A stretch of 64,000 nucleotides of DNA from Aerococcus loyolae (GTDB lineage Bacteria; Bacillota; Bacilli; Lactobacillales; Aerococcaceae): positions 744,001-808,000 of the forward strand of contig NZ_CP126958.1 of the NCBI RefSeq assembly GCF_002871915.2, read 5' to 3'. Each line of letters starts with the position of its first letter. Within the stretch, counting starts at the first letter, position 1. The notes below the pieces were generated by a model. It was not told where the DNA came from and ran no database searches. It worked only from the letters and a program-made list of their open reading frames with translations. Below are positions 22,681 through 29,854 of this stretch, piece by piece. Made by a program: the position numbers and the translations under genes.

Positions 22681-22709
22681 AAGCAACTCTATAAAGGGTT
22701 GCTTTTTTT
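22681..22709 (+). terminator. Terminator of the rRNA/tRNA operon
   Basis: AAGCAAC and GTTGCTT form the stem, followed by seven T, six bases after the last tRNA. Confidence 0.92.
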
Positions 22710-22805
22710 ATGCCCAAATATAGCGTATATTGACTGCTATTGCTTGATTAAAAAGTTAGATACACTTTACTCTGCAAAATCTATCAAAAATTGGCCCTTT
22801 TTGAT

Positions 22806-22882
22806 AGAAAATGAAAGAAAATGATTGATTAACCTTTATATTTCCTTTATAATATCTTATGTTAAAAGAGAAAACGATTTCA
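22806..22882 (+). promoter_or_regulatory. fruRKA promoter with catabolite (cre) site and possible FruR boxes
   Basis: The -35 TTGATT (22825-22830) and -10 TATAAT (22848-22853) have a 17-base spacer. AGAAAACGATTTCA (22869-22882) fits the CcpA cre consensus TGWAARCGYTWNCW except at the first base, and lies just after the expected start of transcription. Two AGAAAATGA repeats (22806 and 22816) directly upstream of the -35 box could be operators for the DeoR-type repressor. Confidence 0.65.
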
Positions 22883-22903
22883 ATTCATGAAAGGAGGTAG
22901 ATT

Positions 22904-23644
22904 ATGCTAACCGAAGAAAGGCAAAAGTATATTATGGAAGCCTTAACCAAAGTACCTATCTTAAATCTTCAAGATGTCTCCAAGCAGTTGTCTGTTTCTG
23001 AATCAACCATTAGAAGAGATTTTGATAGTTTGGAAAAGGCGGGGAAATTAGAACGCATTCATGGTGGAGCCAAAAGAGTTCAACAGCGTAATGTGGAAGC
23101 TTCCTTATCCGAGAAAAGCCAAGTGAATGTTTTAGAAAAACAACTCATTGGAAAATTAGCCGGAGAAATGGTTGCTGACCATGATACGATTTACCTTGAT
23201 TCTGGTACCACGACGATTGAAATGATTCCCTGGATTATTAATAAGGAAATTATTGTTGTGACTAATGGCCTGGAAGTTGCCCAAGCTCTCTATCAATCAC
23301 AGATCCACACCATTGTTGTGGGCGGTGAAATTAAAGAAAGTACGGGAACCTTAATCGGTGGCATAGCCTTATCTCAAGTTCAATCTTTTAACTTTGATAA
23401 AGCTTTTATAGGAATGAATGGTATTGATCTTGATACAGGATATACCACACCAGACATAGAGGAAGCACAAATTAAGAAGGCGGCAATTGACCATAGTCGT
23501 TACCGTTATATCTTGGCTGATGCAAGTAAATTTGACCAAAGTACTTTCTGCCACGTCTGTGACTTAGATCAAGCTATTTTATTGACTAATGAGAGCAATT
23601 CAAAATATGAAAACTATATGAAAATTATGGAGGTATCTCAATGA
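22904..23644 (+). CDS. fruR: DeoR-family regulator of the fructose operon
   Basis: A 246-residue DeoR-type repressor. The N-terminal winged HTH includes the family signature VSKQLSVSESTIRRDFDSLEKAGKLERIHGGA (residues 26-57). The C-terminal DeoRC sugar-phosphate sensor domain carries IYLDSGTTTIEM and later DASKFDQSTF. Members next to fruKA respond to fructose 1-phosphate (family knowledge). The stop overlaps the fruK start by four bases (ATGA), so the operon fruR-fruK-fruA is autoregulated by its first gene (inference). An AAAGGAGG binding site precedes the ATG. Confidence 0.92.
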   Translation: MLTEERQKYIMEALTKVPILNLQDVSKQLSVSESTIRRDFDSLEKAGKLERIHGGAKRVQQRNVEASLSEKSQVNVLEKQLIGKLAGEMVADHDTIYLDSGTTTIEMIPWIINKEIIVVTNGLEVAQALYQSQIHTIVVGGEIKESTGTLIGGIALSQVQSFNFDKAFIGMNGIDLDTGYTTPDIEEAQIKKAAIDHSRYRYILADASKFDQSTFCHVCDLDQAILLTNESNSKYENYMKIMEVSQ

Positions 23645-24561
23645 TTTATACCATTACCTTTAATCCTGCTGTGGATTTATTAATGCAAGTTGATGATATA
23701 AAATTAGGTGACCTAAACCGCTCCCATGAAGACCACTATGTGGCAGGTGGTAAAGGGATTAATGCATCAGTCGTCTTCCAGCGTTTAGGTAAGAAAAATA
23801 TTGCCACGGGTTTTATCGGTGGATTTTCTGGTCAATTTATTATTGATGAATTAGAAGCCGAAGGGGTTAATACCCATTTTATTGAACTCGACCAGCCTAC
23901 TCGGATTAATGTGAAGCTCAAAGGCCCACAAGAAACCGAAATTAATGCCCAAGGGCCAAGAGTCGATGCTGATAAATTCCAGGAATTAATGACTTACTTG
24001 AATGAAGAACTAACAGATACTGATACTGTCTTTCTAGCAGGAAATGCCGCACCTGGATTGGATGAGAAAGCTTATATCAGTATTGCAAAATTATGCCTCG
24101 AGAAAAACGCTAACTTTGTTTTAGATTCTAATAAGCAATTATTAAAAGCATGTTTAGAATATAAACCTTTTATTATTAAACCTAACCGTGAAGAACTTGG
24201 TGAATTATTCGAAACCCAGATTGAATCAGACGCTGATTTAATAAAATATGCTAAGGCTTTACAAGAAGCTGGGGCTTTAAATGTTTTGGTATCTCTGGGT
24301 GGCGACGGAAGTTTATTGCTTACTGAAAGAGGGGATATCTACCGGGCCAATGTGCCTACAGGAAAAGTGATTAATTCTGTAGGAGCTGGCGATTCCATGT
24401 TGTCTGGTTTTATTAGTGCTTATGTTGAAAGTAAGGACTATGCCGAATCATTAAAAATCGCTGCAGCTACTGGGTCAGGAACAGCCTTTTCCGTTGGCAT
24501 TACGACGAAGGACTTAGTTGAAGAATTAGTTGATCAAATTGTCGTTAAGAAAGAAAATTAA
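23641..24561 (+). CDS. fruK: 1-phosphofructokinase
   Basis: FruK phosphorylates fructose 1-phosphate, made by the PTS during import, to fructose 1,6-bisphosphate. The 306-residue protein is a PfkB-family sugar kinase: GGKGINASVVFQRLG near residue 37 is the first signature, and SVGAGDSMLSGFISAY near residue 248 is the second, with catalytic Asp in GAGDS. It is coupled to fruR by a four-base overlap and lies 18 bases before fruA. Confidence 0.96.
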   Translation: MIYTITFNPAVDLLMQVDDIKLGDLNRSHEDHYVAGGKGINASVVFQRLGKKNIATGFIGGFSGQFIIDELEAEGVNTHFIELDQPTRINVKLKGPQETEINAQGPRVDADKFQELMTYLNEELTDTDTVFLAGNAAPGLDEKAYISIAKLCLEKNANFVLDSNKQLLKACLEYKPFIIKPNREELGELFETQIESDADLIKYAKALQEAGALNVLVSLGGDGSLLLTERGDIYRANVPTGKVINSVGAGDSMLSGFISAYVESKDYAESLKIAAATGSGTAFSVGITTKDLVEELVDQIVVKKEN

Positions 24562-24579
24562 AAAGGAGGATTCAAAGCA

Positions 24580-26610
24580 ATGAAATTATCTGATTTATTT
24601 GTCAAAGAGGCTATGGATCTCAACTTACAAACTGAAAGTAAAAAAGATACCTTAGTCCATCTAGCTAAGCGTTTCTCAGATTGTGGAGGCGTCAGTGATG
24701 CTGAGGCTTACGTGGAAAAATTAGAAGCTAGAGAAGCTCAATCCACTACTGGCGTTGGTGATGAAATTGCCATTCCCCATGCCCAACATGAATCAGTCAA
24801 AGAAGCTGCTATTATTTTTGCTCGGAGCGCTGAAGGAATTGAATGGGAATCATTTGATGGTCAACCGGCTAAATTAATCTTTATGATTGCTGCTCCAGAA
24901 GGGGGCGGTGGGGAACACCTGAAGGCCTTAGCGCAATTGTCTAAAGTCTTATTAAAAGACGGAGTCAAAGATGCTTTATTAAAAGCTCAAAGTCCTGATG
25001 AAGTCCTAGAAATTATCAAGGCTCATGATGAAAGCGAAGAAGCAACGGAAGAAAATAGTGAAGCCAAAGCTGCACCAGTTGAAGCGGATGAGGCTGATAC
25101 TGATAATGATGTATATATCGTTGCCGTGACCGCTTGTCCAACCGGAATTGCCCACACCTATATGGCAGAAGAACGTTTGAAAAAAGCTGGACAAGCCGCT
25201 GGTTACCGGATTAAGGTTGAAACCAATGGTCAAAGTGGGGTAGAAAACCGCTTAACCAAAAAAGATATCGAAGAAGCGACAGCGGTTATTGTTGCTGCTG
25301 ACAAACAAGTTGAAATGGCTCGTTTCGATGGCAAACCAATCATTATTGTACCGGTTGGTGATGGTGTTAATAAGGCTGACCAGTTAGTGGAACGGGCAGC
25401 CAATGACAAGCTACCAATCTATCATGCTAAGAAAGGTCAAAATACTGAAGAAGAAGAGAGTTCAGATGGCGAAACATTAGGCCGTTTAGCTTATAAGCAC
25501 TTAATGAATGGTGTTTCTCATATGTTACCATTCGTTGTTGCTGGTGGTATCTTAATTGCCTTGTCCTTCTTCTGGGGCATTACTTCTGCTGATCCAGCTG
25601 CTGATGACTATAACCAAATTGCGCAAGCCTTAAATACAGTAGGTAACTTATCCTTTGCCATGATGCTACCTATGTTGGCTGGTTTTATCGGCCATTCCAT
25701 GGCAGACCGTATCGGTTTAGTTATCGGGGTTATCGGTGGTATCTGTGCGGAACCAAGTAAATTTGCTGCCTTTACTGGGGTTGGAATTTTTGAAAATTCA
25801 GTTTCTTCTGGTTTCCTTGGCGCCTTGGTTGCTGGTTTCTTAGCCGGCGGTATTGTTTGGCTATTAGAAAAATTATTTGCCTGGCTACCTAAATCCTTAA
25901 ACGGGATGAAATCGATCTTCCTATACCCAGTGCTTGGGGTACTGATTATGGGCTTCTTGATGCTCTTTGTGATCAATGGACCGATGGGTGCAGTGATGAA
26001 CGGCTTAATGAGCCTTATCAATAGTATCCCACCTTCTATGACCATTATTTTAGGTTTTGTGGTTGGAGCGATGATGTCTATCGATATGGGTGGTCCGATT
26101 AACAAAGCCGCCTATGTTACTGGTACTGCCTTAGTCACCGCATCCGCTGGAGCAGGATCAAACGTGATGGCAGCGGTTATGTGTGGGGGTATGGTTCCAC
26201 CATTAGCCATCGGTATCTCTGCTACCCTTCAAAAGAGTTTATGGTCTGAAGATGAACGTAATAGTGCCTATGTCAACTATGTGATGGGGGCTGCTTTCAT
26301 TACTGAAGGAGCCATTCCTTTCGCTGCTAAAGACCCACTACACGTGATTCCACCACTAGCCCTTGGTTCAGGAATTGCCGGAGCCTTAAGCATGTTCTTT
26401 GGCTGTGTTTCTTATGTTCCTCACGGCGGTGTATTTGCAGTTTTAGCCGGTGGGGTAACCAATGGCCTAATGTTCTTGCTCTCATGGTTAATCGGTGGGG
26501 CAATTGCCGGAATCCTACTAAGAGTCTGGGACAAAAGCCTCAAAACAAAAAGGGTTAAGAAGTTAGTTTTCACTAATTTCTTAACCCTTTTACTTAAAAT
26601 TAGGTATTAA
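24580..26610 (+). CDS. fruA: PTS fructose transporter subunit IIABC, C-terminus replaced by IS sequence
   Basis: FruA imports fructose and phosphorylates it at C1. In order: an EIIA domain (residues 1-150, active His in AIPHAQHES), an acidic linker, an EIIB domain (about residues 178-280, active Cys in VAVTACPTGIAHTYMAEE), then the EIIC membrane domain (about 300-645) with ten or so hydrophobic segments. The natural frame runs to ...AGILL at 26520. From 26521 the codons belong to an IS1182-family element and add about 30 foreign residues before a stop at 26610. Joining 26520 to 28271 restores the frame with a native-looking end AKTSEQAQKAE and a stop at 28304-28306. The core is intact, so transport may survive. 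Confidence 0.93.
   Translation: MKLSDLFVKEAMDLNLQTESKKDTLVHLAKRFSDCGGVSDAEAYVEKLEAREAQSTTGVGDEIAIPHAQHESVKEAAIIFARSAEGIEWESFDGQPAKLIFMIAAPEGGGGEHLKALAQLSKVLLKDGVKDALLKAQSPDEVLEIIKAHDESEEATEENSEAKAAPVEADEADTDNDVYIVAVTACPTGIAHTYMAEERLKKAGQAAGYRIKVETNGQSGVENRLTKKDIEEATAVIVAADKQVEMARFDGKPIIIVPVGDGVNKADQLVERAANDKLPIYHAKKGQNTEEEESSDGETLGRLAYKHLMNGVSHMLPFVVAGGILIALSFFWGITSADPAADDYNQIAQALNTVGNLSFAMMLPMLAGFIGHSMADRIGLVIGVIGGICAEPSKFAAFTGVGIFENSVSSGFLGALVAGFLAGGIVWLLEKLFAWLPKSLNGMKSIFLYPVLGVLIMGFLMLFVINGPMGAVMNGLMSLINSIPPSMTIILGFVVGAMMSIDMGGPINKAAYVTGTALVTASAGAGSNVMAAVMCGGMVPPLAIGISATLQKSLWSEDERNSAYVNYVMGAAFITEGAIPFAAKDPLHVIPPLALGSGIAGALSMFFGCVSYVPHGGVFAVLAGGVTNGLMFLLSWLIGGAIAGILLRVWDKSLKTKRVKKLVFTNFLTLLLKIRY
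26549..26592 (+). terminator. Hairpin near the left end of the IS1182 element
   Basis: AAAAGGGTTAAGAA (26549 on) pairs with TTCTTAACCCTTTT, and inner TTAGT with ACTAA; together about 20 bp around a four-base loop. It lies inside the extended fruA frame and could stop fruA transcripts from entering the transposase gene. Confidence 0.7.
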
Positions 26611-26612
26611 AA

Positions 26613-26662
26613 AAGCACCCTGTTATAATATTAGTAACCACACTAAAGATTAAGGGGTGCTT
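26613..26662 (+). promoter_or_regulatory. Transposase promoter and ribosome-binding-site-masking inverted repeat
   Basis: AAGCACCC (26613-26620) is complementary to GGGTGCTT (26655-26662), which overlaps the ribosome binding site AAGGGG (26652-26657). A -10 box TATAAT (26624-26629) lies between the arms, so a transcript starting near 26636 lacks the first arm and stays translatable, while read-through RNA would fold and hide the site. Confidence 0.65.
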
Positions 26663-26665
26663 CTT

Positions 26666-28195
26666 ATGTACATACAATATAACATGAATCAAACAACACT
26701 TCCACTAGAATTATCTGCATGTATCGATCCAGATCATATTGTATTTTCAATCTATAATTTTATTGAATCTCTGGATGAAAAATACTTTGAAAGCTTCAGT
26801 ACGCAGGACGGTCGTCCTGCCTATCATCCAAAACCTTTAATCATGGCACTTCTATACGCTTATAGTAAAGGCGTATTTAGCGGAAGAAAAATAGAGGAAC
26901 TGATGGTTGAAAATTTACCCATGCAGTGGCTAGTCGCTCAACAAGTTATTAGCTATCGAACGATTAATCGCTTCCGTTCTTCAGAAAATTGCAGATCTTT
27001 ATTAGAAAATCTATTCGTTGAGTTTACCACTCAGTTAAAGTTAGAGAAATTAATTCATTTAGAAAATTGCTTTATAGATGGAACTAAAATTGAAGCGAAT
27101 GCCAATAAATATTCTTTTGTTTGGAAAAAGGCAACTGAAAAATATGCAGAGCGATTAAAAGTGACCTCACGTGAATATTACTTTAATGAAATTCAACCGA
27201 TGGTTGATGCTGGCATCCAATATGATGAAAATTTAGATCTAGAAGAAACGATGCTTCAAGAGATATCTAAAGTGCTTAAGGAAGAAATCGATAAACTCAC
27301 TGAAGATATTGAGGAAACTCCTGTAAAAGGGCCAGATCAACGTAAACAAGAACGTCGTCGTTTGAAAAAACATTACCGTAAAGTGAGTCAAGATTTTCTA
27401 CCTCGCAAACAAAAGTATGCCAAACAGTTTGAAACATTTAACGGAAGAAATAGCTATTCAAAAACAGATCCTGATGCTACGTTCATGCGAATGAAAGATG
27501 ACCATATGATGAATGGGCAATTGAAAGCGGGATATAATATCCAAGTAGCGACTGAAAACCAATTTGTCCTTCATTATGATATTTTCCACAATCCGACGGA
27601 TACGCGGACTTTACAACCCTTTGTTGAAAGTTTTCCTAATTCCCCGAAATGCATTGTAGCTGATGCTGGTTATGGTAGCGAAGAAAACCTTACTTATTTA
27701 GATAACCATAAAATTAACCACTTGATTAAATATAATCGGTTTGATAAAGAGCAGAAAAAGAAACATAAAAAATCAGCTAAAAATATGGATAATTGGAGTT
27801 ACGATAAGCAAAGTAATACTTTTACACATCCTGATGGCACGGTTTATTTCTTTAGTCATCTCCAAAAACGAAAAAATAAAATGAGTGGTTATATTTCTGA
27901 AATTCAGGTTTATAAGCCTTTGGATCCAGAAAATGCGCCGCAAAAGGCGCTTTACTATAATAAAAACTATCAGGAATTAAAGAATATAGAAACACAGAAG
28001 CTTTTATCTGAAGAAGGATCTAGGCTCTTTTTCAAACGGAAAATTGACGTTGAACCAGTTTTTGGCCAGATAAAGGCTATTTTAGGGTTCACTCGATTTA
28101 ACCTCAGAGGGAAAACAAAGGTTAAAACTGATGTTGGATTGGCCTTCATGGCCAATAATTTGAAAAAATATAGCAAAATAAAAGCAAGAAAATAA
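26666..28195 (+). CDS. IS1182-family transposase
   Basis: A 509-residue DDE-type transposase. The N-terminal ~200 residues match the DUF772 domain (HPKPLIMALLYAYSKGVFSG; RTINRFRSSE). The catalytic part includes FIDGTKIEANANKYSF (first Asp), IVADAGYGSEENL (second Asp) and RLFFKRKIDVEPVFGQIKAILGF (Glu), with the characteristic C-terminal RGKTKVKTDVGLAFMANNLKK. A GTG at 26657 is in frame, but the AAGGGG site fits the ATG at 26666. The frame is intact. Confidence 0.93.
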   Translation: MYIQYNMNQTTLPLELSACIDPDHIVFSIYNFIESLDEKYFESFSTQDGRPAYHPKPLIMALLYAYSKGVFSGRKIEELMVENLPMQWLVAQQVISYRTINRFRSSENCRSLLENLFVEFTTQLKLEKLIHLENCFIDGTKIEANANKYSFVWKKATEKYAERLKVTSREYYFNEIQPMVDAGIQYDENLDLEETMLQEISKVLKEEIDKLTEDIEETPVKGPDQRKQERRRLKKHYRKVSQDFLPRKQKYAKQFETFNGRNSYSKTDPDATFMRMKDDHMMNGQLKAGYNIQVATENQFVLHYDIFHNPTDTRTLQPFVESFPNSPKCIVADAGYGSEENLTYLDNHKINHLIKYNRFDKEQKKKHKKSAKNMDNWSYDKQSNTFTHPDGTVYFFSHLQKRKNKMSGYISEIQVYKPLDPENAPQKALYYNKNYQELKNIETQKLLSEEGSRLFFKRKIDVEPVFGQIKAILGFTRFNLRGKTKVKTDVGLAFMANNLKKYSKIKARK

Positions 28196-28196
28196 G

Positions 28197-28243
28197 AGAA
28201 TCTACAAATCACGCTTAAGTAATTTGTAGATTCTCTTTTTTTA
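28197..28243 (+). terminator. Terminator of the IS1182 transposase
   Basis: GAGAATCTACAAAT and ATTTGTAGATTCTC form a 14-bp perfect stem followed by seven T. Confidence 0.92.
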
Positions 28244-28270
28244 TAGTCCGTAGACTTTTGTCCCAGACTC

Positions 28271-28306
28271 GCCAAAACTAGCGAACAAGCGCAAAAAGCT
28301 GAATAA
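28271..28306 (+). pseudogene. fruA: Displaced 3' end of fruA
   Basis: Twelve codons including the stop, reading AKTSEQAQKAE, in frame with 26520 once the IS1182 element is removed. They are followed at once by the original fruA terminator. This is inferred from frame continuity; an uninterrupted relative would prove it. Confidence 0.72.
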
Positions 28307-28313
28307 TGTAAAT

Positions 28314-28344
28314 AAGTCCTTGTGTTTTGCACAGGGACTTTTTT
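28314..28344 (+). terminator. Original fruA terminator
   Basis: AAGTCCTTGTG pairs with CACAGGGACTT (one G-T pair), followed by six or more T. It lies eight bases after the displaced fruA stop. Confidence 0.85.
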
Positions 28345-28373
28345 ATGAAATGATTAATTTACTAAAAGACTGG

Positions 28374-28402
28374 TTGGCGCTAGTTTTCATCTATGATATA
28401 CT
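28374..28402 (+). promoter_or_regulatory. Promoter of a possible small RNA
   Basis: The -35 TTGGCG (28374-28379) and -10 TATACT (28397-28402) have a 17-base spacer. Transcription would start near 28409. Confidence 0.5.
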
Positions 28403-28408
28403 TTTATC

Positions 28409-28507
28409 TATTGAAGATTCTTACCTTCTTAATAACTTTTTTACACAACTCAACTCAGTTATATTTAAGAATCTTTAAGTCGCTGCACGGAATGTGCAGC
28501 TTTTTTA
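28409..28507 (+). ncRNA. Possible structured small RNA, about 95 nt
   Basis: Between the promoter at 28374 and a strong terminator lies an inverted repeat AAGATTCTTA (28414-28423)/TAAGAATCTT (28466-28475) with a smaller pair ATAAC/GTTAT inside its loop. The terminator stem is GCTGCAC (28482-28488)/GTGCAGC (28494-28500) plus six T. No open reading frame or known riboswitch motif was recognised. A separate promoter further down serves metQ, so this looks like an independent RNA rather than an attenuator; a long leader cannot be excluded. Confidence 0.45.
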
Positions 28508-28566
28508 TTGCTTTATGATAGTCATTATAGATCAGTGATGAATACTTTTTACTAAGGGCAGGAACA

Positions 28567-28595
28567 TTGTCATATCAAGCTTTAATTAGTAGAAT
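28567..28595 (+). promoter_or_regulatory. metQ promoter
   Basis: The -35 TTGTCA (28567-28572) and -10 TAGAAT (28590-28595) have a 17-base spacer, 45 bases before the start codon. Confidence 0.55.
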
Positions 28596-28639
28596 ATAAG
28601 GGTCAGCTCATTACGAGTAAAATAGTAGGAGGAATTGCA

Positions 28640-29461
28640 ATGAAGAAATGGATTTTACGCCTAATGGCCCTATTAGCTGCTTTTACCCTAGTGGCTTGTC
28701 AATCAGGCAATACTGATAGTGATAAAACGGTAAAAGTAGGGGTAGTTGGTGAAAAAAATGACGAATGGGATTATTTAAAGGATGAATTGAAGGAAAAGGA
28801 AGGCATTGACATTGAATTGGTCAAATTTACTGATTACCGGATGCCAATTGAAGCCTTGGAGCACCATGAAATCGATATGCATAGTGCCTTAACTGAAATT
28901 TATATGGATAATATGAATGAAGAATCTGGCTATCACAACACCACGATCGGTTATACCACTCTTAACCCAATGGGGGTCTTCTCCAATAAGATTGAAAAAA
29001 TCGATCAGGTAAAAGAGGGGGACAAGGTAGCAGTACCTAATGATGTCTCAAATGAAAGTCGGGCACTCTTACTGCTTCAAGAAGCAGGGTTAATCAAATT
29101 AAACCCAGATAAAGGGCTCATGCCAACGGTTGAAGATATCACTGAAAATCCAAAGAATTTGGAATTCATTACCTTGGATTCTAACCAAACAGCCAGTGCC
29201 TTAAACGACGTGACGATTTCTTGCATCAATAACGACATGGCTGCTGACGCAGGCTTTGTGCCAACTAAAGATTCCATTTATTTAGAAAAGGCGACCGATA
29301 GTTCTAAACCTTATTGGAATGTCATTGCCGTTGATGAAAAGAATAAGGATAATGAGACTTACAAGAAGATTGTGAAGTACTATCAAACCCCTGAAGTTGC
29401 TAAAATTATCGATGAAAAAAGTAATGGCTCAAGTATTCCAATTTGGGAAAGCCAAAAATAA
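28640..29461 (+). CDS. metQ: MetQ/NlpA-family substrate-binding lipoprotein
   Basis: A 273-residue extracellular binding lipoprotein. The signal peptide MKKWILRLMALLAAFTLVAC ends in the lipobox LVAC (Cys20), which would be lipidated. The mature part has the NlpA-family fold with VKVGVVGEKNDEW, ALTEIYMDNMN, VAVPNDVSNESRALLLLQEAGLIKL and a C-terminal YYQTPEVAKII. MetQ relatives bind D/L-methionine for the MetNP ABC transporter, but no ATPase or permease gene is adjacent, so the ligand is uncertain and this copy is an orphan. GGAGG precedes the ATG. Confidence 0.88.
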   Translation: MKKWILRLMALLAAFTLVACQSGNTDSDKTVKVGVVGEKNDEWDYLKDELKEKEGIDIELVKFTDYRMPIEALEHHEIDMHSALTEIYMDNMNEESGYHNTTIGYTTLNPMGVFSNKIEKIDQVKEGDKVAVPNDVSNESRALLLLQEAGLIKLNPDKGLMPTVEDITENPKNLEFITLDSNQTASALNDVTISCINNDMAADAGFVPTKDSIYLEKATDSSKPYWNVIAVDEKNKDNETYKKIVKYYQTPEVAKIIDEKSNGSSIPIWESQK

Positions 29462-29465
29462 TTAA

Positions 29466-29519
29466 AAAAGACCTATCACTATCTGAGAATCTGCTCAGAT
29501 GGATGATAGGTCTTTTTTT
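29466..29519 (+). terminator. Terminator of metQ
   Basis: AAAAGACCTATCA and TGATAGGTCTTTT form the outer stem, TCTGAG/CTCAGA the inner one, followed by T. It starts five bases after the stop. Confidence 0.92.
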
Positions 29520-29649
29520 ACTATTGCTTAAATGATCAAGTTGCTAGGCAAATTCATTGCTGGGGAGATATTTAGGGGAAATCAATTAAACTGCTTCTAA
29601 GTGAAAAATTAGTCCTTCATATATCTTGCATCTTAGTAGGTGTCTTACA

Positions 29650-29694
29650 AATTAAAAGAGCAAGACCCTTGCTTGCCTTGCTCTTTTAATTACT
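29650..29694. terminator. Bidirectional terminator, probably of tRNA-Arg before integration
   Basis: AATTAAAAGAGCAAG and CTTGCTCTTTTAATT form a perfect 15-bp stem with A/T flanks. It lies just outside the left attachment site, where a terminator for the leftward tRNA-Arg gene would have been. Confidence 0.8.
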
Positions 29695-29731
29695 ATTATA
29701 AATTAAGCTTTATAAGGGGGGAACCCCTTAT

Positions 29732-29757
29732 TACGCACCCAGAGGGAATCGAACCCC
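29732..29757 (-). repeat. attL: 26-bp copy of the tRNA-Arg 3' end
   Basis: Identical to 39404-39429. It contains the acceptor and T-arm part of tRNA-Arg (on the minus strand), cut off from the rest of the tRNA by the element. Confidence 0.93.
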
Positions 29758-29820
29758 TTAGCTTATAAAACGCCGTCATATCAACGTTTCTAGCCGTTTA
29801 AAACAGGTATTTATGAAATT

Positions 29821-29841
29821 TTGCCCCATATCTTGCCCCAT
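29821..29841. repeat. Left tandem integrase arm-type sites
   Basis: Two copies of TTGCCCCAT separated by ATC, 14 bases beyond the integrase stop codon. The same 21 bases occur at 39285-39305 near the right end. This placement at both ends fits arm-type binding sites of a tyrosine integrase. Confidence 0.75.
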
Positions 29842-29854
29842 ACCCTAGGTTTTC

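Larger units (their letters stand above)
26521..28270 (+). mobile_element. IS1182-family insertion sequence in the 3' end of fruA, about 1750 bp
   Basis: The ends are inverted repeats of 19 bp with one mismatch: GAGTCTGGGACAAAAGCCT (26522-26540) and, as complement of 28252-28270, GAGTCTGGGACAAAAGTCT. Inside each end lies a strong hairpin (26549-26592 and 28197-28236), with the transposase gene between. No target-site duplication is visible. Removing 26521-28270 rejoins fruA in frame, which fixes the boundaries. Confidence 0.88.

Noticed and set aside
26517..28274. Target-site duplication of the IS1182 element
   Set aside because: The bases before 26521 (CCTACTA) and after 28270 (GCCAAAA) do not match at any short length.
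28384..28639. T-box or SAM-type riboswitch for metQ
   Set aside because: No GGGTGGNACCGCG box and no SAM-aptamer pattern is present. The terminator is followed by an independent promoter.
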